From Pseudoclavibacter sp. AY1H1 (GTDB lineage Bacteria > Actinomycetota > Actinomycetes > Actinomycetales > Microbacteriaceae): a stretch of 64,000 nucleotides of DNA. Below, piece by piece: positions 51,043-60,468 of this stretch (positions are counted from its first letter, which is position 1; each line of letters begins with the position of its first letter). The position numbers were made by a program, and so were the translations under genes. The stretch lies in assembly GCF_002931055.1 (NCBI RefSeq), contig NZ_PSXX01000018.1, positions 1 to 64,000 on the forward strand, in the 5' to 3' direction. A model generated the notes under the pieces. That model did not search any database, was not told where the DNA came from, and worked only from the letters and a program-made list of their open reading frames with translations.

Positions 51043-51116
51043 GAAAGGCCCCGACTCCACTGCGATGCAGGGAAGTCAGGGCCTTTCAGATGGCGGTGAC
51101 GGTGGGATTTGAACCC
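51043..51116. repeat. Right island boundary: att repeat overlapping tRNA-Ser 3' end
   Basis: The partner of 40072-40146. GAAAGGCCC (51043-51051) and GGGCCTTTC (51079-51087) form the stem of the terminator that follows the leftward tRNA gene, and the rest is the tRNA 3' end. The pair of repeats encloses the island. Confidence 0.8.
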
Positions 51117-51180
51117 ACGGTAGAGTCGCCCCTACACAACATTTCGAGTGTTGCACCTTCGGCCGCTCGGACACGTCACC
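51091..51180 (-). tRNA. serU: tRNA-Ser (anticodon CGA)
   Basis: The minus strand folds as a 90-nt class II tRNA. The acceptor stem is GGTGACG/CGTCACC with G discriminator and encoded CCA; the anticodon stem is CAACA/TGTTG with loop CTCGAAA (anticodon CGA, reading UCG); a long variable arm (GTAG..CTAC) and a T arm with GTTCAAATC complete it. It is the integration target of the island on its left. Confidence 0.93.
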
Positions 51181-51265
51181 GTGAGGAATCTTATACCGAG
51201 ACCAGGGGTGCGCCGCAAATCGAGCCGCCCAGGCGTGTTCTCGAGAGGCCAGCCGGAGCGGACTC

Positions 51266-51724
51266 TTAGACGATCGGGATCTGGAACGTCTCGGTGAAGG
51301 GCGGCAGCGCCACCGTCGACACGTAGGAGACGTTGGCCCCTGACGGTCCGGTGACCCGGAAGTTCGCGACCAGTGTGGTGACGCCGGAGTCGACGGTGGC
51401 GGTGAAGCTGCCATCTCCGTTGTCCGTGAGGACACCGCCCGTGATGGCCGTGTTCACGATCGTGACGCCGGCATCCGGCGTGATGACCACCTTGGAGTTG
51501 TCGGGGAGTACGGAGTCGTTGCCGTCTCCGTCATCGCCCGTGAGCGTGAACCGGGCGACGTTCCCGCTCACGACGCTCGTCGACCCACCCGTGTACCAGG
51601 TGTTCGCGAGAGGAACGGGCGTCGAGGCCACGGCGATGGGCGCGGCGACCGTGATGGCCACGGCCGGGACGGACCAGGCTGCGCCGGCCAGAAGGGTACG
51701 ACGGGAAGTGCTGTCAGCAGACAC
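51266..51724 (-). CDS. Exported protein 4 with twin-arginine GAAWS signal
   Basis: A 152-residue secreted protein from a GTG start. TSRRTLLAGAAWSVPAVAIT then VAAPIAVAS is the same type of signal as in the island proteins. The mature part is one beta-rich Ig-like domain (ARFTLTGDDGDGNDSVLPDN.., FTATVDSGVTTLVANFRVTG), similar in style to bacterial Ig-like/invasin domains. It lies outside the island, 85 bp from the tRNA, so the family is native to this genome and not limited to island cargo. The function is unknown. Confidence 0.65.
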   Translation of the reverse strand: MSADSTSRRTLLAGAAWSVPAVAITVAAPIAVASTPVPLANTWYTGGSTSVVSGNVARFTLTGDDGDGNDSVLPDNSKVVITPDAGVTIVNTAITGGVLTDNGDGSFTATVDSGVTTLVANFRVTGPSGANVSYVSTVALPPFTETFQIPIV

Positions 51725-51876
51725 GAGGATCCTGTTCGAGAGGGGGAAGCACGCAGGGGGCTGGACGAGTCGGCAGATGGGGAATCGGCTCGGCCAGGTG
51801 GATAATCGCACGCGCGAGAGGGTTCGCGTTACCCCTTGCATTTCGACGTCACAAAACGTATGCGGCCTCGACCGGT

Positions 51877-52848
51877 CTACCGACGCGTTTCGGTCTCGAT
51901 CAGGCGCACAGCTCCCGCGTCGATGCGGAGATCAAGCGTGCAGGCGGCCCGGCCCGGGCCGCGGAGCTCCTCGCCGTCGGCGTAGACGAGCACGCCCTTC
52001 GGCACCAGCACGCGGATGCCCGTCAGGCGCTCGAAGGTGACGGCCGGGAGGCGCGTGTGCAGGCCGGCCATGGCGAGTGGGAAGAGCGTGAGCAGGCCGA
52101 TCCTCGGGAGCCCGCCGACGACGAACAGGTCGAGGAGCCCGTCGTCGATGACCGCGTGCGGCGCGACTGCGATGCCGCCGCCGATCGACGAGCCGTTCAG
52201 CACCGTGAGCATCTCGGCGGTGACCGACTCGGCAGGGCCGCCATCGATCCGAACACCGAACTCGAGCGGCTCGAAGTGCCGCACGGACTCCAGCAGGGCG
52301 GCGATGTAGCGGGCCGTTCCCGGCAGACGCCGCAGCTCGTTGGCGCGCCGATTCACGACGGCGTCGAAGCCGACGTTGACCGAGTTGATGGCCACATGCT
52401 CGGCGCCGTCGAGCACCAGTCGCATCGCGTCGACGCTCCGGGTGCTCGCGGTGCCGGTGCGCAGCGCGGTGAGCATCCGCTCGATGCCGACTGCTGGCAC
52501 GCCGCGTTCGATCCCGGCGGCTCGAGCGAAGTCATTGCCTGTGCCAGATGGCACGACCCCGAGAGGGACCTCGGTGCCCGCGACGAGGCCGGCCCCCATC
52601 GACACCATGCCGTCCCCGCCCTGCACGATGAGCGCATCGGGGCGACGCTCCCCACCGAGCTCGGCCGCGGCCTGGCGTCGCAGCTCCTCGAACGAGTCGG
52701 CCGCCACGAGCACGACCTCGAGATCCGGCGAGGAGGCGGCGCCAGCTCCCCCGGCGAGGCGCCTGCCGAGGTGCGCGGATGCGCCCAGCCCAGCCGCCGG
52801 GTTCACCACGTACAGGACTCTCTGCGCTCGCACGAGCCCATTCTGCAC
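51877..52848 (-). CDS. Diacylglycerol/lipid kinase family protein (YegS/DagK type)
   Basis: A 323-residue lipid kinase. VLYVVNPAAGLG at the N terminus, LIVQGGDGMVSM (GGDG nucleotide motif), GVVPSGTGNDFARAAG and the later SIGGGIAVAPHAVIDDGLLDLFVV are hallmarks. The family phosphorylates diacylglycerol or similar lipids. GTG starts at 52848 or 52833 are both possible. It is divergent from radA. Confidence 0.88.
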   Translation of the reverse strand: MQNGLVRAQRVLYVVNPAAGLGASAHLGRRLAGGAGAASSPDLEVVLVAADSFEELRRQAAAELGGERRPDALIVQGGDGMVSMGAGLVAGTEVPLGVVPSGTGNDFARAAGIERGVPAVGIERMLTALRTGTASTRSVDAMRLVLDGAEHVAINSVNVGFDAVVNRRANELRRLPGTARYIAALLESVRHFEPLEFGVRIDGGPAESVTAEMLTVLNGSSIGGGIAVAPHAVIDDGLLDLFVVGGLPRIGLLTLFPLAMAGLHTRLPAVTFERLTGIRVLVPKGVLVYADGEELRGPGRAACTLDLRIDAGAVRLIETETRR

Positions 52849-52954
52849 GCTCCCGGTCCCCGCGCGACCTCACCCCGCAGTTCAGCGCCCGGGAATCGCG
52901 CCGCCACGGGCCCGCTGACGCGCCAGTGTCGGTGGTGCCGCCTAGCCTTGGCAC

Positions 52955-54283
52955 ATGCCTCCCAAGACCAAGCAGCAACCAGCGTTCAAGTGCACCGAAT
53001 GCGGCGCAGCGTCGCTGAAGTGGTTCGGGCAATGCCCCGAGTGCCAGGCCTGGGGCACCCTCGTCGACCGCTTCGAATCGCAGACCGCTGGCCGCATCCA
53101 GGCGGCCACGATCAGCGAGTCACGCGCCGCACGACCGATCACCGAGGCGCCTATCGACAACGTCGCCCACCGCCCGACGGGCATCGGCGAGTTCGACCGC
53201 GTGCTCGGCGGTGGACTGGTGCCTGGCGCCGCCATCCTGCTGAGCGGCGAGCCCGGCGTTGGCAAGTCCACGATCCTCCTCGAGCTCGCGTCACGCGTCG
53301 CCGCGAAGGGCACGACCGTGCTGTACGCATCGGCAGAGGAGTCCGTGAACCAGGTGCGGATGCGCGCCCAGCGCACCAACGCGCTCCACGACACCCTGTA
53401 CCTCGCGAGCGAGACCGACCTCTCGACCGTCCTCGGCCAGATCGAGCGCCTCGACCCTGGCCTCATCATCGTCGACTCCGTGCAGACCGTCGCGAGCGAT
53501 ACCGTCGACTCGCTCGCCGGCCAGCCCAGCCAGGTGCGCGAGGTCGCATCCGCCCTCATCCGAGTCGCGAAGACCAGGGGCGTGCCCGTCATCATCGTCG
53601 GCCACGTCACGAAAGACGGCACGATCGCGGGGCCCCGACTGCTCGAGCACCTGGTCGACGTCGTCGCCCACATCGAGGGCGACCGCCACACGGCGCTTCG
53701 CTTCGTGCGCACCATCAAGAACCGCTTCGGCCCCACGGACGAGGTCGGCTGCTTCGAGATGACCGGCGAGGGAATGACGGAGGTGCCAGACCCCTCAGGA
53801 CTCTTCCTCAGCGAACGCCCCGAGCCGGTCAGCGGCACGTGCGTGACCGTCGCGCTCGAGGGGCGACGCGCCCTCCCCGTCGAGATCCAGGCGCTCGTGC
53901 AGAAGACCAACGCCCCGAACCCTCGCCGCGTCACCAACGGCGTCGACACGAGCCGCGTCGCCATGCTGCTCGCCGTGCTCGAACGACGCACCAAGCACAA
54001 GCTCTCCGAGTACGACGTCTACGTGTCGACCGTCGGCGGGGTCAAGCTGCAAGAACCCGCGGCCGACCTCGCCATCGCCATCGCCATCGCCTCCTCCATC
54101 CGCAACCGGCCCGTGCGCGACGGCACCGTCGTCTTCGGCGAGGTGAGCCTCGCCGGAGAGATCCGCCGTGTCGCATCCGCCAACCTCCGAGCGGCCGAGG
54201 CCAAGCGCATGGGCCTCGCCCACGTCGTCGACCCTTCCATCGGCAGCATCGACCGCGCCCTCACGGCCGCGCTCGGCAACTGA
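52955..54283 (+). CDS. radA: DNA repair protein RadA
   Basis: A 442-residue RadA (Sms), a RecA-like helicase that drives branch migration in homologous recombination. The N-terminal zinc finger uses Cys13, Cys16, Cys27 and Cys30. Walker A GEPGVGKST is at 98-106. The RadA-specific KNRFG motif is present, and a Lon-type domain (YDVYVSTVGGVKLQEPAADLAIA) forms the C terminus. Length and motifs are standard and complete. Confidence 0.96.
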   Translation: MPPKTKQQPAFKCTECGAASLKWFGQCPECQAWGTLVDRFESQTAGRIQAATISESRAARPITEAPIDNVAHRPTGIGEFDRVLGGGLVPGAAILLSGEPGVGKSTILLELASRVAAKGTTVLYASAEESVNQVRMRAQRTNALHDTLYLASETDLSTVLGQIERLDPGLIIVDSVQTVASDTVDSLAGQPSQVREVASALIRVAKTRGVPVIIVGHVTKDGTIAGPRLLEHLVDVVAHIEGDRHTALRFVRTIKNRFGPTDEVGCFEMTGEGMTEVPDPSGLFLSERPEPVSGTCVTVALEGRRALPVEIQALVQKTNAPNPRRVTNGVDTSRVAMLLAVLERRTKHKLSEYDVYVSTVGGVKLQEPAADLAIAIAIASSIRNRPVRDGTVVFGEVSLAGEIRRVASANLRAAEAKRMGLAHVVDPSIGSIDRALTAALGN

Positions 54284-54413
54284 CCGCAGACCTCTCACTC
54301 GGAACGCGAGCCACCCGAAGGCTCGAGGAGTCCAGAAACGCGAGTAGGCCCGGAGCGATGCTCCGGGCCTACTGCTCATCGACCGCTGGCCGAATCAGTG
54401 CTGCGTGCGCGTG

Positions 54414-56720
54414 CTACGCGTCGCTGCCCGCGCGTCGGCGGAGCAGGATCGCGGCGCCACCGGCGACGAGGAGCGCAAGCGCGCCCGCGATAGCCGCGAA
54501 CATGGCGTTCTCGTCAGCTCCGGTCGTGGCGAGGGCACCGTCTCCGGCGTCCGCCGTCGGAACCGGCGCAGCCGTGGCGCTTGCCGTCGGCTCGACGGTC
54601 GCGGTCGGGGTGACGGAGACCGTCGGTCCCGGCGTCGCGGTCGGCGTCTCAGCGGCCGCCTGAACCGAGACCGGCACGGCGACGGATGCCGCAGACAGGT
54701 CCGCGAGGAACGTCAGCGTGCCATCCCCCACCGTCGAGTCGACGGGAACGGTGAAGCTCACATCGACGAGGTTCGCGTCAGCAGCGACGTCGACAGACCC
54801 GATGCCGATCTGCTCATCGCCGAGCCACACCGTGACCGAAGAGCTCTGGATGAATCCCACCGACTGCAGGTTGAACTTCGCGACCTTCAGCGAGTAGCTC
54901 TCACCTGCCTGGAACTTGTTGTCCGTGGGCAGGCCGACGACCTCGAAGCCGTTGCGCTGAACATCCGGGACGACACCAGTCGATCCCGCGGCAGTCTTCG
55001 CGCGAACCCAGTTGACGAACGCGTCGAGATCGATGAGGCCCGTGTCCTTGACGCTCTCGGCGTTGTTCAGCGAGTGGAAGTTGTCGCCACCCGCGGCGAG
55101 GAACGTCGGCATCGCCACGTTGTAGACCTGGCCGCTCGAGACGGGCTCACCGTTGATGGAGAGCGACACGATGCGCTCCATGCGCGGCCGCGAGCTGTCG
55201 AACGCGTACGTGAAGTTGTCGCTCAGCCCGAGCTGCAGGTAGTCGCGCGACGGCACCTCGCCGCCAGCGGTGAGCTGCCACTGCTCCTCGAGCACGTTCT
55301 TCAGCTCCGCGCCGGAGATGCTGACGACCGACAGGTTGTTCGCGAAGGGAAGGACCGTCGCGGCTTCCTTGTACGTGATCTGACCGTCGTTGTCCAGCAG
55401 GTCAGCACGGAGACCACCCGGGTTGATGATCGCCGCGTCGACGTCGAAGCGGCCCGTGTCACTGATCGACTCGAGCATCGACTGCGCGACGATGCCACCC
55501 AGCGACGACTCCTCCGCACGGTTGTCCTGTCCGCCCTCGGCGACCACACCGGTGGTGGAGCCATCCTCGGCCATCTCGATGGAGTCGGGGACGAACGTCT
55601 TCGCCCTGGAGATGTCACCCTGCTGGGTGCCGATGACCTCAGCCCCAAGCACGTCGGCCGTCGCGATGGCTGCGTCGAGCTTCGCCTTGATGTCGATGAT
55701 GCGCTTGTCGTTGACGTACTCGATGGGCGCCGGGTTCTTCGGCGGGGCAGCGTCGGGCTTCAGCGTCGCTGGGTCAATCGAGTCGTAGACGGGCACGATG
55801 GAGCTGTCCGAGGCGGTCACGTTGCCCGCGGCGTCGACCGTGAGCACGACCTGCGCGAGGTTCTCCGCGTACTGCCCGGCCTGCACGATGGGACGGGTCG
55901 ATGCACCGTTCGGGGCGTCGTAGGCGTAGGTCTGGTGCGTGTGCGCGTTGAAGATCGCGTCGACCTCGGGGGCCGTGTCCTCGGCGATGGAACGGAAGGT
56001 GCTGCTCTCCTGGTTCTCATCGAGAGGAGCGTCGGACTTCGGCGCGCCCTCGTGGTAGGAGGCGATGATGACGTCGGCCGACTTCGCCGCCGTGATCTCG
56101 GCAGCCACCTCGTTGACCGCCTCGACGGGGTCGCCGAAGGTGACGCCCGTGATGCCGTCGGGCGAGACGAGTGCCGAGGTCTCCTCCGTCACGGCCCCGA
56201 TGACGGCGACCCTGACGCCGTCGACATCGAAGATGGCGTGCGTGTCGAAGGGGTGGCTGCCGTCCGCGAGCGTGACGTTCGCGGCGAGATCGGGGCCGTT
56301 GGTCGCCGAGGCGAGCCGGCCGGTGGCGTCGTCGATGCCCTTGTCGAACTCGTGGTTGCCCTGCGTCCACGCGTCCACGCCGATCGCGTTGAGCAGGTCG
56401 ATCGTCGGCTGGTCCTGCTGGATCGAGGACTCGAAGAGGCTCGCGCCGACAGCATCGCCGTTGGAGATGACGAGGCTGCTGTCCTCGCCGAACTCCTTCT
56501 GCGCCTCGAAGACGGAGGCGGCGAACTTCTCGCCGTTGAGGATCCGACCGTGGAAGTCGTTGAAGCCGATGAGGTTGATCTGCTTCGCGCCGTCGGTGGG
56601 CGTGATGAAGCTCGGCGAGAGGACGGCTGCTTGAGCTGGTGCCGCGAAGGCAGACACAAGAGCTGCCGTGCCGAGAACGGCAGCGGCAGCGGTGGCGCGC
56701 TTGCGAGTGGGCGTCGTCAT
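54414..56720 (-). CDS. Sortase-anchored bifunctional metallophosphatase/5'-nucleotidase
   Basis: A 768-residue surface enzyme. The signal peptide ends APAQAA near residue 32. The metallophosphatase domain shows NDFHGR (Asp55, His57), SNGDAVG, GNHEFDKG and HTHQTY metal ligands. The 5'-nucleotidase C-terminal domain follows, including INPGGLRADL and FLAAGGDNF. Next come a beta domain, a Thr/Pro-rich stretch, LATTG, a hydrophobic helix and RRRAGSDA. It removes phosphate from nucleotides outside the cell for nucleoside and phosphate uptake. It uses the same LATTG signal as the protein at 16820. Confidence 0.9.
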   Translation of the reverse strand: MTTPTRKRATAAAAVLGTAALVSAFAAPAQAAVLSPSFITPTDGAKQINLIGFNDFHGRILNGEKFAASVFEAQKEFGEDSSLVISNGDAVGASLFESSIQQDQPTIDLLNAIGVDAWTQGNHEFDKGIDDATGRLASATNGPDLAANVTLADGSHPFDTHAIFDVDGVRVAVIGAVTEETSALVSPDGITGVTFGDPVEAVNEVAAEITAAKSADVIIASYHEGAPKSDAPLDENQESSTFRSIAEDTAPEVDAIFNAHTHQTYAYDAPNGASTRPIVQAGQYAENLAQVVLTVDAAGNVTASDSSIVPVYDSIDPATLKPDAAPPKNPAPIEYVNDKRIIDIKAKLDAAIATADVLGAEVIGTQQGDISRAKTFVPDSIEMAEDGSTTGVVAEGGQDNRAEESSLGGIVAQSMLESISDTGRFDVDAAIINPGGLRADLLDNDGQITYKEAATVLPFANNLSVVSISGAELKNVLEEQWQLTAGGEVPSRDYLQLGLSDNFTYAFDSSRPRMERIVSLSINGEPVSSGQVYNVAMPTFLAAGGDNFHSLNNAESVKDTGLIDLDAFVNWVRAKTAAGSTGVVPDVQRNGFEVVGLPTDNKFQAGESYSLKVAKFNLQSVGFIQSSSVTVWLGDEQIGIGSVDVAADANLVDVSFTVPVDSTVGDGTLTFLADLSAASVAVPVSVQAAAETPTATPGPTVSVTPTATVEPTASATAAPVPTADAGDGALATTGADENAMFAAIAGALALLVAGGAAILLRRRAGSDA

Positions 56721-56844
56721 GAGTCTCCTGGCGATCGACGAACGGACGGAATCGTGCGGAACGTGAGGATGCTCTCAGCTCACACTGTCTTCAAGGTTAA
56801 CGTTCAGGAGATTTTCGCGAAAGCCCCCGGGCACCCCGCGCGAG

Positions 56845-57492
56845 TCAGTCGAGAACGAACGTCGCCGGCTGCGACGCGATGCCGTTGACGCTCACGACGA
56901 GCTGGTAGTAGGCACCCCCGGCCACCGCATCCGCCCGGTCGGTCCCGCACGTGTCGAGCGAGGAACGCTCGCGCACCCAGGTGATGGGAGGGGCTGTCAC
57001 CGACTGCCCGGCACCGATCGTGACGATCTCGTCAGCTGGGTCGGTCTGGCAGTGCGACGACACCCAGATCACGTCGGCGCCGCTCGAGATCGTGTAGACC
57101 TGCACGGCCGTGCCGACGTTCATGACACACGCTTCGCCGCCCGTGTTGGCGATCGAGAGCGACAGCTGAGGCTGCGCGTCGGGCGCGTAGCTCGTCGCAT
57201 CGAGCATCGCCGAGACGACAAGCTCAGGGGCTGCGCACTCGGCGGGCCCCGTCGGAGTCGGAGTGGGCGTCGGTGTCGCCTCGGCCGCCCCACCACCGTC
57301 GCTTGACGCCGTCGCGGCGGACGACGCCGTCGGCGCACCGGATGCGGAGGCTTCGCCGGGCTCGCCGGAACCCGCCCCGAAGAGGCTCGCGATTCCCCAG
57401 ATGAGCGCCCCGATGACAAGCACGCAGACGATGAGGAGCGCCAGCCGCCGACGGCGGTAGACGGCCTTGCTTGGTCTGCGGGTCGAACTCAC
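56845..57492 (-). CDS. Membrane-anchored extracytoplasmic protein, unknown function
   Basis: A 215-residue type II membrane protein. A basic start (STRRPSKAVYRRRR) precedes one hydrophobic helix (LALLIVCVLVIGALIWGIA), then a Ser/Ala/Gly and TPTPTPT linker, and an outer beta-sandwich domain of about 120 residues with four Cys (about 100-205). The domain resembles DUF4232-like folds, but that is a guess. GTG at 57492 starts just before the basic stretch; an earlier start would add 15 residues. Confidence 0.7.
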   Translation of the reverse strand: MSSTRRPSKAVYRRRRLALLIVCVLVIGALIWGIASLFGAGSGEPGEASASGAPTASSAATASSDGGGAAEATPTPTPTPTGPAECAAPELVVSAMLDATSYAPDAQPQLSLSIANTGGEACVMNVGTAVQVYTISSGADVIWVSSHCQTDPADEIVTIGAGQSVTAPPITWVRERSSLDTCGTDRADAVAGGAYYQLVVSVNGIASQPATFVLD

Positions 57493-57592
57493 TCGCCAAG
57501 GGTACGGACCCGTCCTTGGGACTCCCGTGAGGCGCACCGTGCGACCACTGCGACGCGCCCGAAGAGCCCGTCGCGGCGGCGGAGACTGGCTC

Positions 57593-58096
57593 TTAGAGCA
57601 CCTTCAGCATGCGCGTGTTGCCAAGCGTGTTGGGCTTGACGTGGGCGAGGTCGAGGAACTCCGCAACGCCCTCGTCCGGCGAGCGGCGCATCATCTCGTA
57701 GGTCTCCGCATCCACGATCTGCTCGCCGACCGAGACGAAACCGTGCCGCTCGAAGAACCCCGTCTCAAAGGTGAGGCAGAAGAGGCGCTCGAGGCCCAGC
57801 TGGCGGGCGTCCGCCATCAGCCGGTCGAGGATCACGTGACCGACACCGGTGCCGCGAACCGAGTCCGCCGTCGCGATGGTGCGCACCTCGCCGAGGTCGC
57901 GCCAGAGCACATGCAACGCGCCGCAGCCGACCAGCTGCCCGCGCTCATCGACCGCCACCCGGAACTCCTGCACCGCCTCGTAGAGCGTCACGAGCTCCTT
58001 TCGCAGGAGCACGTTTCGGTCGACGAGCGGCTGGATGAGCTCGCTGATGCCCACGATGTCGTGCGTGGTGGCCCGTCTGATGGTGATCTCCTGCAT
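57593..58096 (-). CDS. argA: Amino-acid N-acetyltransferase (NAGS-like GNAT)
   Basis: A 167-residue GNAT protein like the short mycobacterial N-acetylglutamate synthase. ITIRRATTHDIVGISELIQPLVDRNVLLRK, GCGALHVLWRDLGEVRTIATADSVRGTGVGHVILDRLM (acetyl-CoA loop V-R-G-T-G-V-G) and FYERHGF-like FFERHGF are typical. It would acetylate glutamate, the first step to arginine. No other arg genes are here. Divergent from the Ppx/GppA gene. Confidence 0.85.
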   Translation of the reverse strand: MQEITIRRATTHDIVGISELIQPLVDRNVLLRKELVTLYEAVQEFRVAVDERGQLVGCGALHVLWRDLGEVRTIATADSVRGTGVGHVILDRLMADARQLGLERLFCLTFETGFFERHGFVSVGEQIVDAETYEMMRRSPDEGVAEFLDLAHVKPNTLGNTRMLKVL

Positions 58097-58163
58097 CCGA
58101 CCAGCGTACGCGCGGGCACGAGAGCAGGACGCTCAGGACGACAGCACGGGTAACATCACGGTC

Positions 58164-59093
58164 ATGCGCCTTGGAGTTCTCGACGTCGGATCCAACACCG
58201 TCCACCTCATCGTGGTCGACGCCCACCCCGGCGCGAAACCCGTCCCCGAGACGTCCCAGAAGAGCGTGCTGCGCCTCATGCGCTACCTGCAGGCCGACCG
58301 CTCCATCTCCGACGAAGGTGTCGCGAAGATCATGGAAGCCATGCACCGCGCCGCCGATGCGGTGAAGAAGAGCAAGCTCGACCACTTCATGCCCCTCGCC
58401 ACCAGCGCCATCCGCGAAGCCAAGAACGGGCCGGAGCTGCTGAAGCGCATCCACCGCGAGACCGGCATCGACCTGCAGGTCATGAGCGGCGAAGAGGAGG
58501 CGCGCACGACGTTCCTTGCGGTCCGCCGCTGGTTCGGCTGGGCCGCCGGGCGCATCATGCTCGTCGACATCGGCGGCGGCTCCCTCGAGCTGGCGGTCGG
58601 CGACGACGAGCTCTCCGAGCACGCCATCTCGGTGCCGCTCGGAGCGGGTCGCAGCACCGTCAACTTCCTGCACAACGACCCGCCGACCGACGATCAGGTC
58701 GAGGAGCTGCGCAAGTACGCACGAAAGCTCATCAAGGAAGCAGCGGAGACCTTCGAGGGCGGGGCGCGACCCGACCAGTTCGTGGGCTCGTCCAAGACCA
58801 TCCGCTCCCTCGCCCGCCTCGCCGGCTCGTCCATCGACGGCATCGGCGCGGGGCAGCGCACGACCCTGCAGAAGTGGCAGCTCGACGACTGGGTGCCCCG
58901 CCTCGCGAAGCTGCGCTCCGAGGCGCGCCCCGCGCTCCCTGGCATCACCACCGACCGGGCCCTGCAGATCGTCGCCGGCGGCGTCGTCCTCTCCGAGGTC
59001 ATGCACGTCTTCGACATCAAGCAGCTCGACGTGTCCCCGTGGGCCATGCGCGAGGGGGTCCTCCTCGACTACCTGGACCGCCTCCCGCACTGA
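58164..59093 (+). CDS. ppx: Ppx/GppA-family exopolyphosphatase
   Basis: A 309-residue phosphatase of the ASKHA fold. MRLGVLDVGSNTVHLIVVDA is the phosphate-1 loop; SAIREAKNG, SGEEEARTTF and MLVDIGGGSLELAVG form the remaining active-site motifs. Actinobacterial short Ppx proteins hydrolyse polyphosphate or pppGpp. The ATG at 58164 begins directly at the phosphate loop. Confidence 0.9.
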   Translation: MRLGVLDVGSNTVHLIVVDAHPGAKPVPETSQKSVLRLMRYLQADRSISDEGVAKIMEAMHRAADAVKKSKLDHFMPLATSAIREAKNGPELLKRIHRETGIDLQVMSGEEEARTTFLAVRRWFGWAAGRIMLVDIGGGSLELAVGDDELSEHAISVPLGAGRSTVNFLHNDPPTDDQVEELRKYARKLIKEAAETFEGGARPDQFVGSSKTIRSLARLAGSSIDGIGAGQRTTLQKWQLDDWVPRLAKLRSEARPALPGITTDRALQIVAGGVVLSEVMHVFDIKQLDVSPWAMREGVLLDYLDRLPH

Positions 59094-59103
59094 GCGCCCG
59101 GCG

Positions 59104-60393
59104 TCACCGCCGCTGTCGCGGGACGTGCTTCGGGATCTGCCACCCCATGAGGGCCGCCCCCACGAACCCAAGCACCCCGAGCATCCCGGACGTGAACGAG
59201 ATCGACACGACCGCCGTCGCCACCGCCACGATGACGGGCACGGATGCTGCCGACGAGTCGGTGATGAGCCTCCAGGCCCCGAGGAACGGGGCCGGATCCT
59301 GGCGCGGCGCGAGGTCGGCGCCGAGCGTCATGAGGATGCCGGAGCCGATGCCGTTCGCGAAGCCCAGCCAGATCGCGAGCACCGTGAACCACTGCTGAGC
59401 GGCGTCCCCGACGAGGTCGTGGGTGAAGGCGAGTGTCAGGAAGCCCGCGCCGAGGCCGAGCAGCGCCGGCACGGCGCCCCACACTCGACCGAAGCGGTCC
59501 ATGACCCAGCCGGACACGAAGAAGAGCGCGAAGTCGACGCCGGCGCTCACGCCGATGACAAGCACCGCCGTGGCGGTGTCCATGCCGATCGACAGCGCCC
59601 ACAGCGGCAGCATCACGTTGCGCGCCGCCCGCAGCGCTGCCATGATTCCCGCACCGGTCCCGAGCCGGACCAGCACGCCGGCGTTGGCGCGGATCGTCGC
59701 GAACACGCCGAGGCGTTCGGGCACGCCAGCCCCCGCACCCTCATCCCCCGCTGAGACCGGCGCCTTCGCGGAATGCGACGGGCGTGCGACCGTCTCGGGG
59801 TCCGGCGCGAACAGCAGGATGAGCGCGGCCACCGCGCCGCACACGACGAAGACCCAGAACCCGTACTTGGGAGCATCGAACAGGACGAGGAGTCCCGCGA
59901 TGATGAACGGCCCGACGAAGAAGCCGGCGCGGAACACCCCGCCGAGCGTCGAGAGCACTCGCGCCCGGTAGCGCAGCGGCACGTAGGTCGTGAGGAACGC
60001 GTGCCTCGCGAGGTTGAAGTTGGCGGCGGAGATGCCGATGATGACGACCCCGACGAGCAGCATCCACGGCGCGACGGCGAACGAGCAGAGCAGGATGCCG
60101 ATGAGGCTCACCCCGAGGGCCGCGAGCATGGCCCGCTTCTCCCCCAGGCGCTGCACGACGGCACCGGCGGGAAGATCGCCGATCATCTGGCCGATCATGA
60201 GCGACCCGGCGATGAACCCGGCCAGCTCGATGCCGGCTCCCAGCGAGACCGCCACGGTCGGGATGATCGGGATGATCGCTCCCTCGCCGATCGCGAACAC
60301 GAACGACGGCAGGAGCGCCAGCAGAGTCACCTGCGCGAGCGTGGCTTCCTTCTTCGGCTTGCCGTGTGACGAGGGTGACGGGGATGCAGGCAC
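59104..60393 (-). CDS. Major facilitator superfamily transporter
   Basis: A 429-residue MFS permease with twelve helices. The first cytoplasmic loop has GDLPAGAVVQRLGEKRAML, a form of the MFS loop motif GxLxDRxGRR. A charged middle loop includes DPETVARPSHSAK. The substrate cannot be told. I favour the GTG at 60393, giving a short polar N terminus; an ATG at 60444 would add 17 residues. It ends 10 bp from the end of the convergent ppx gene. Confidence 0.82.
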   Translation of the reverse strand: MPASPSPSSHGKPKKEATLAQVTLLALLPSFVFAIGEGAIIPIIPTVAVSLGAGIELAGFIAGSLMIGQMIGDLPAGAVVQRLGEKRAMLAALGVSLIGILLCSFAVAPWMLLVGVVIIGISAANFNLARHAFLTTYVPLRYRARVLSTLGGVFRAGFFVGPFIIAGLLVLFDAPKYGFWVFVVCGAVAALILLFAPDPETVARPSHSAKAPVSAGDEGAGAGVPERLGVFATIRANAGVLVRLGTGAGIMAALRAARNVMLPLWALSIGMDTATAVLVIGVSAGVDFALFFVSGWVMDRFGRVWGAVPALLGLGAGFLTLAFTHDLVGDAAQQWFTVLAIWLGFANGIGSGILMTLGADLAPRQDPAPFLGAWRLITDSSAASVPVIVAVATAVVSISFTSGMLGVLGFVGAALMGWQIPKHVPRQRR

Positions 60394-60468
60394 GCGTTCC
60401 AGCGTAAGCCCGTCCGGTCGCGCACCGGACAGGGCCGCCGGCACTGCACGCTCGCTGCGCGCTCTTGC

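Noticed and set aside
54405-56888. 827-codon + strand frame opposite the 5'-nucleotidase
   Set aside because: Antisense shadow; composition dominated by Arg, Val, Asp and Leu.
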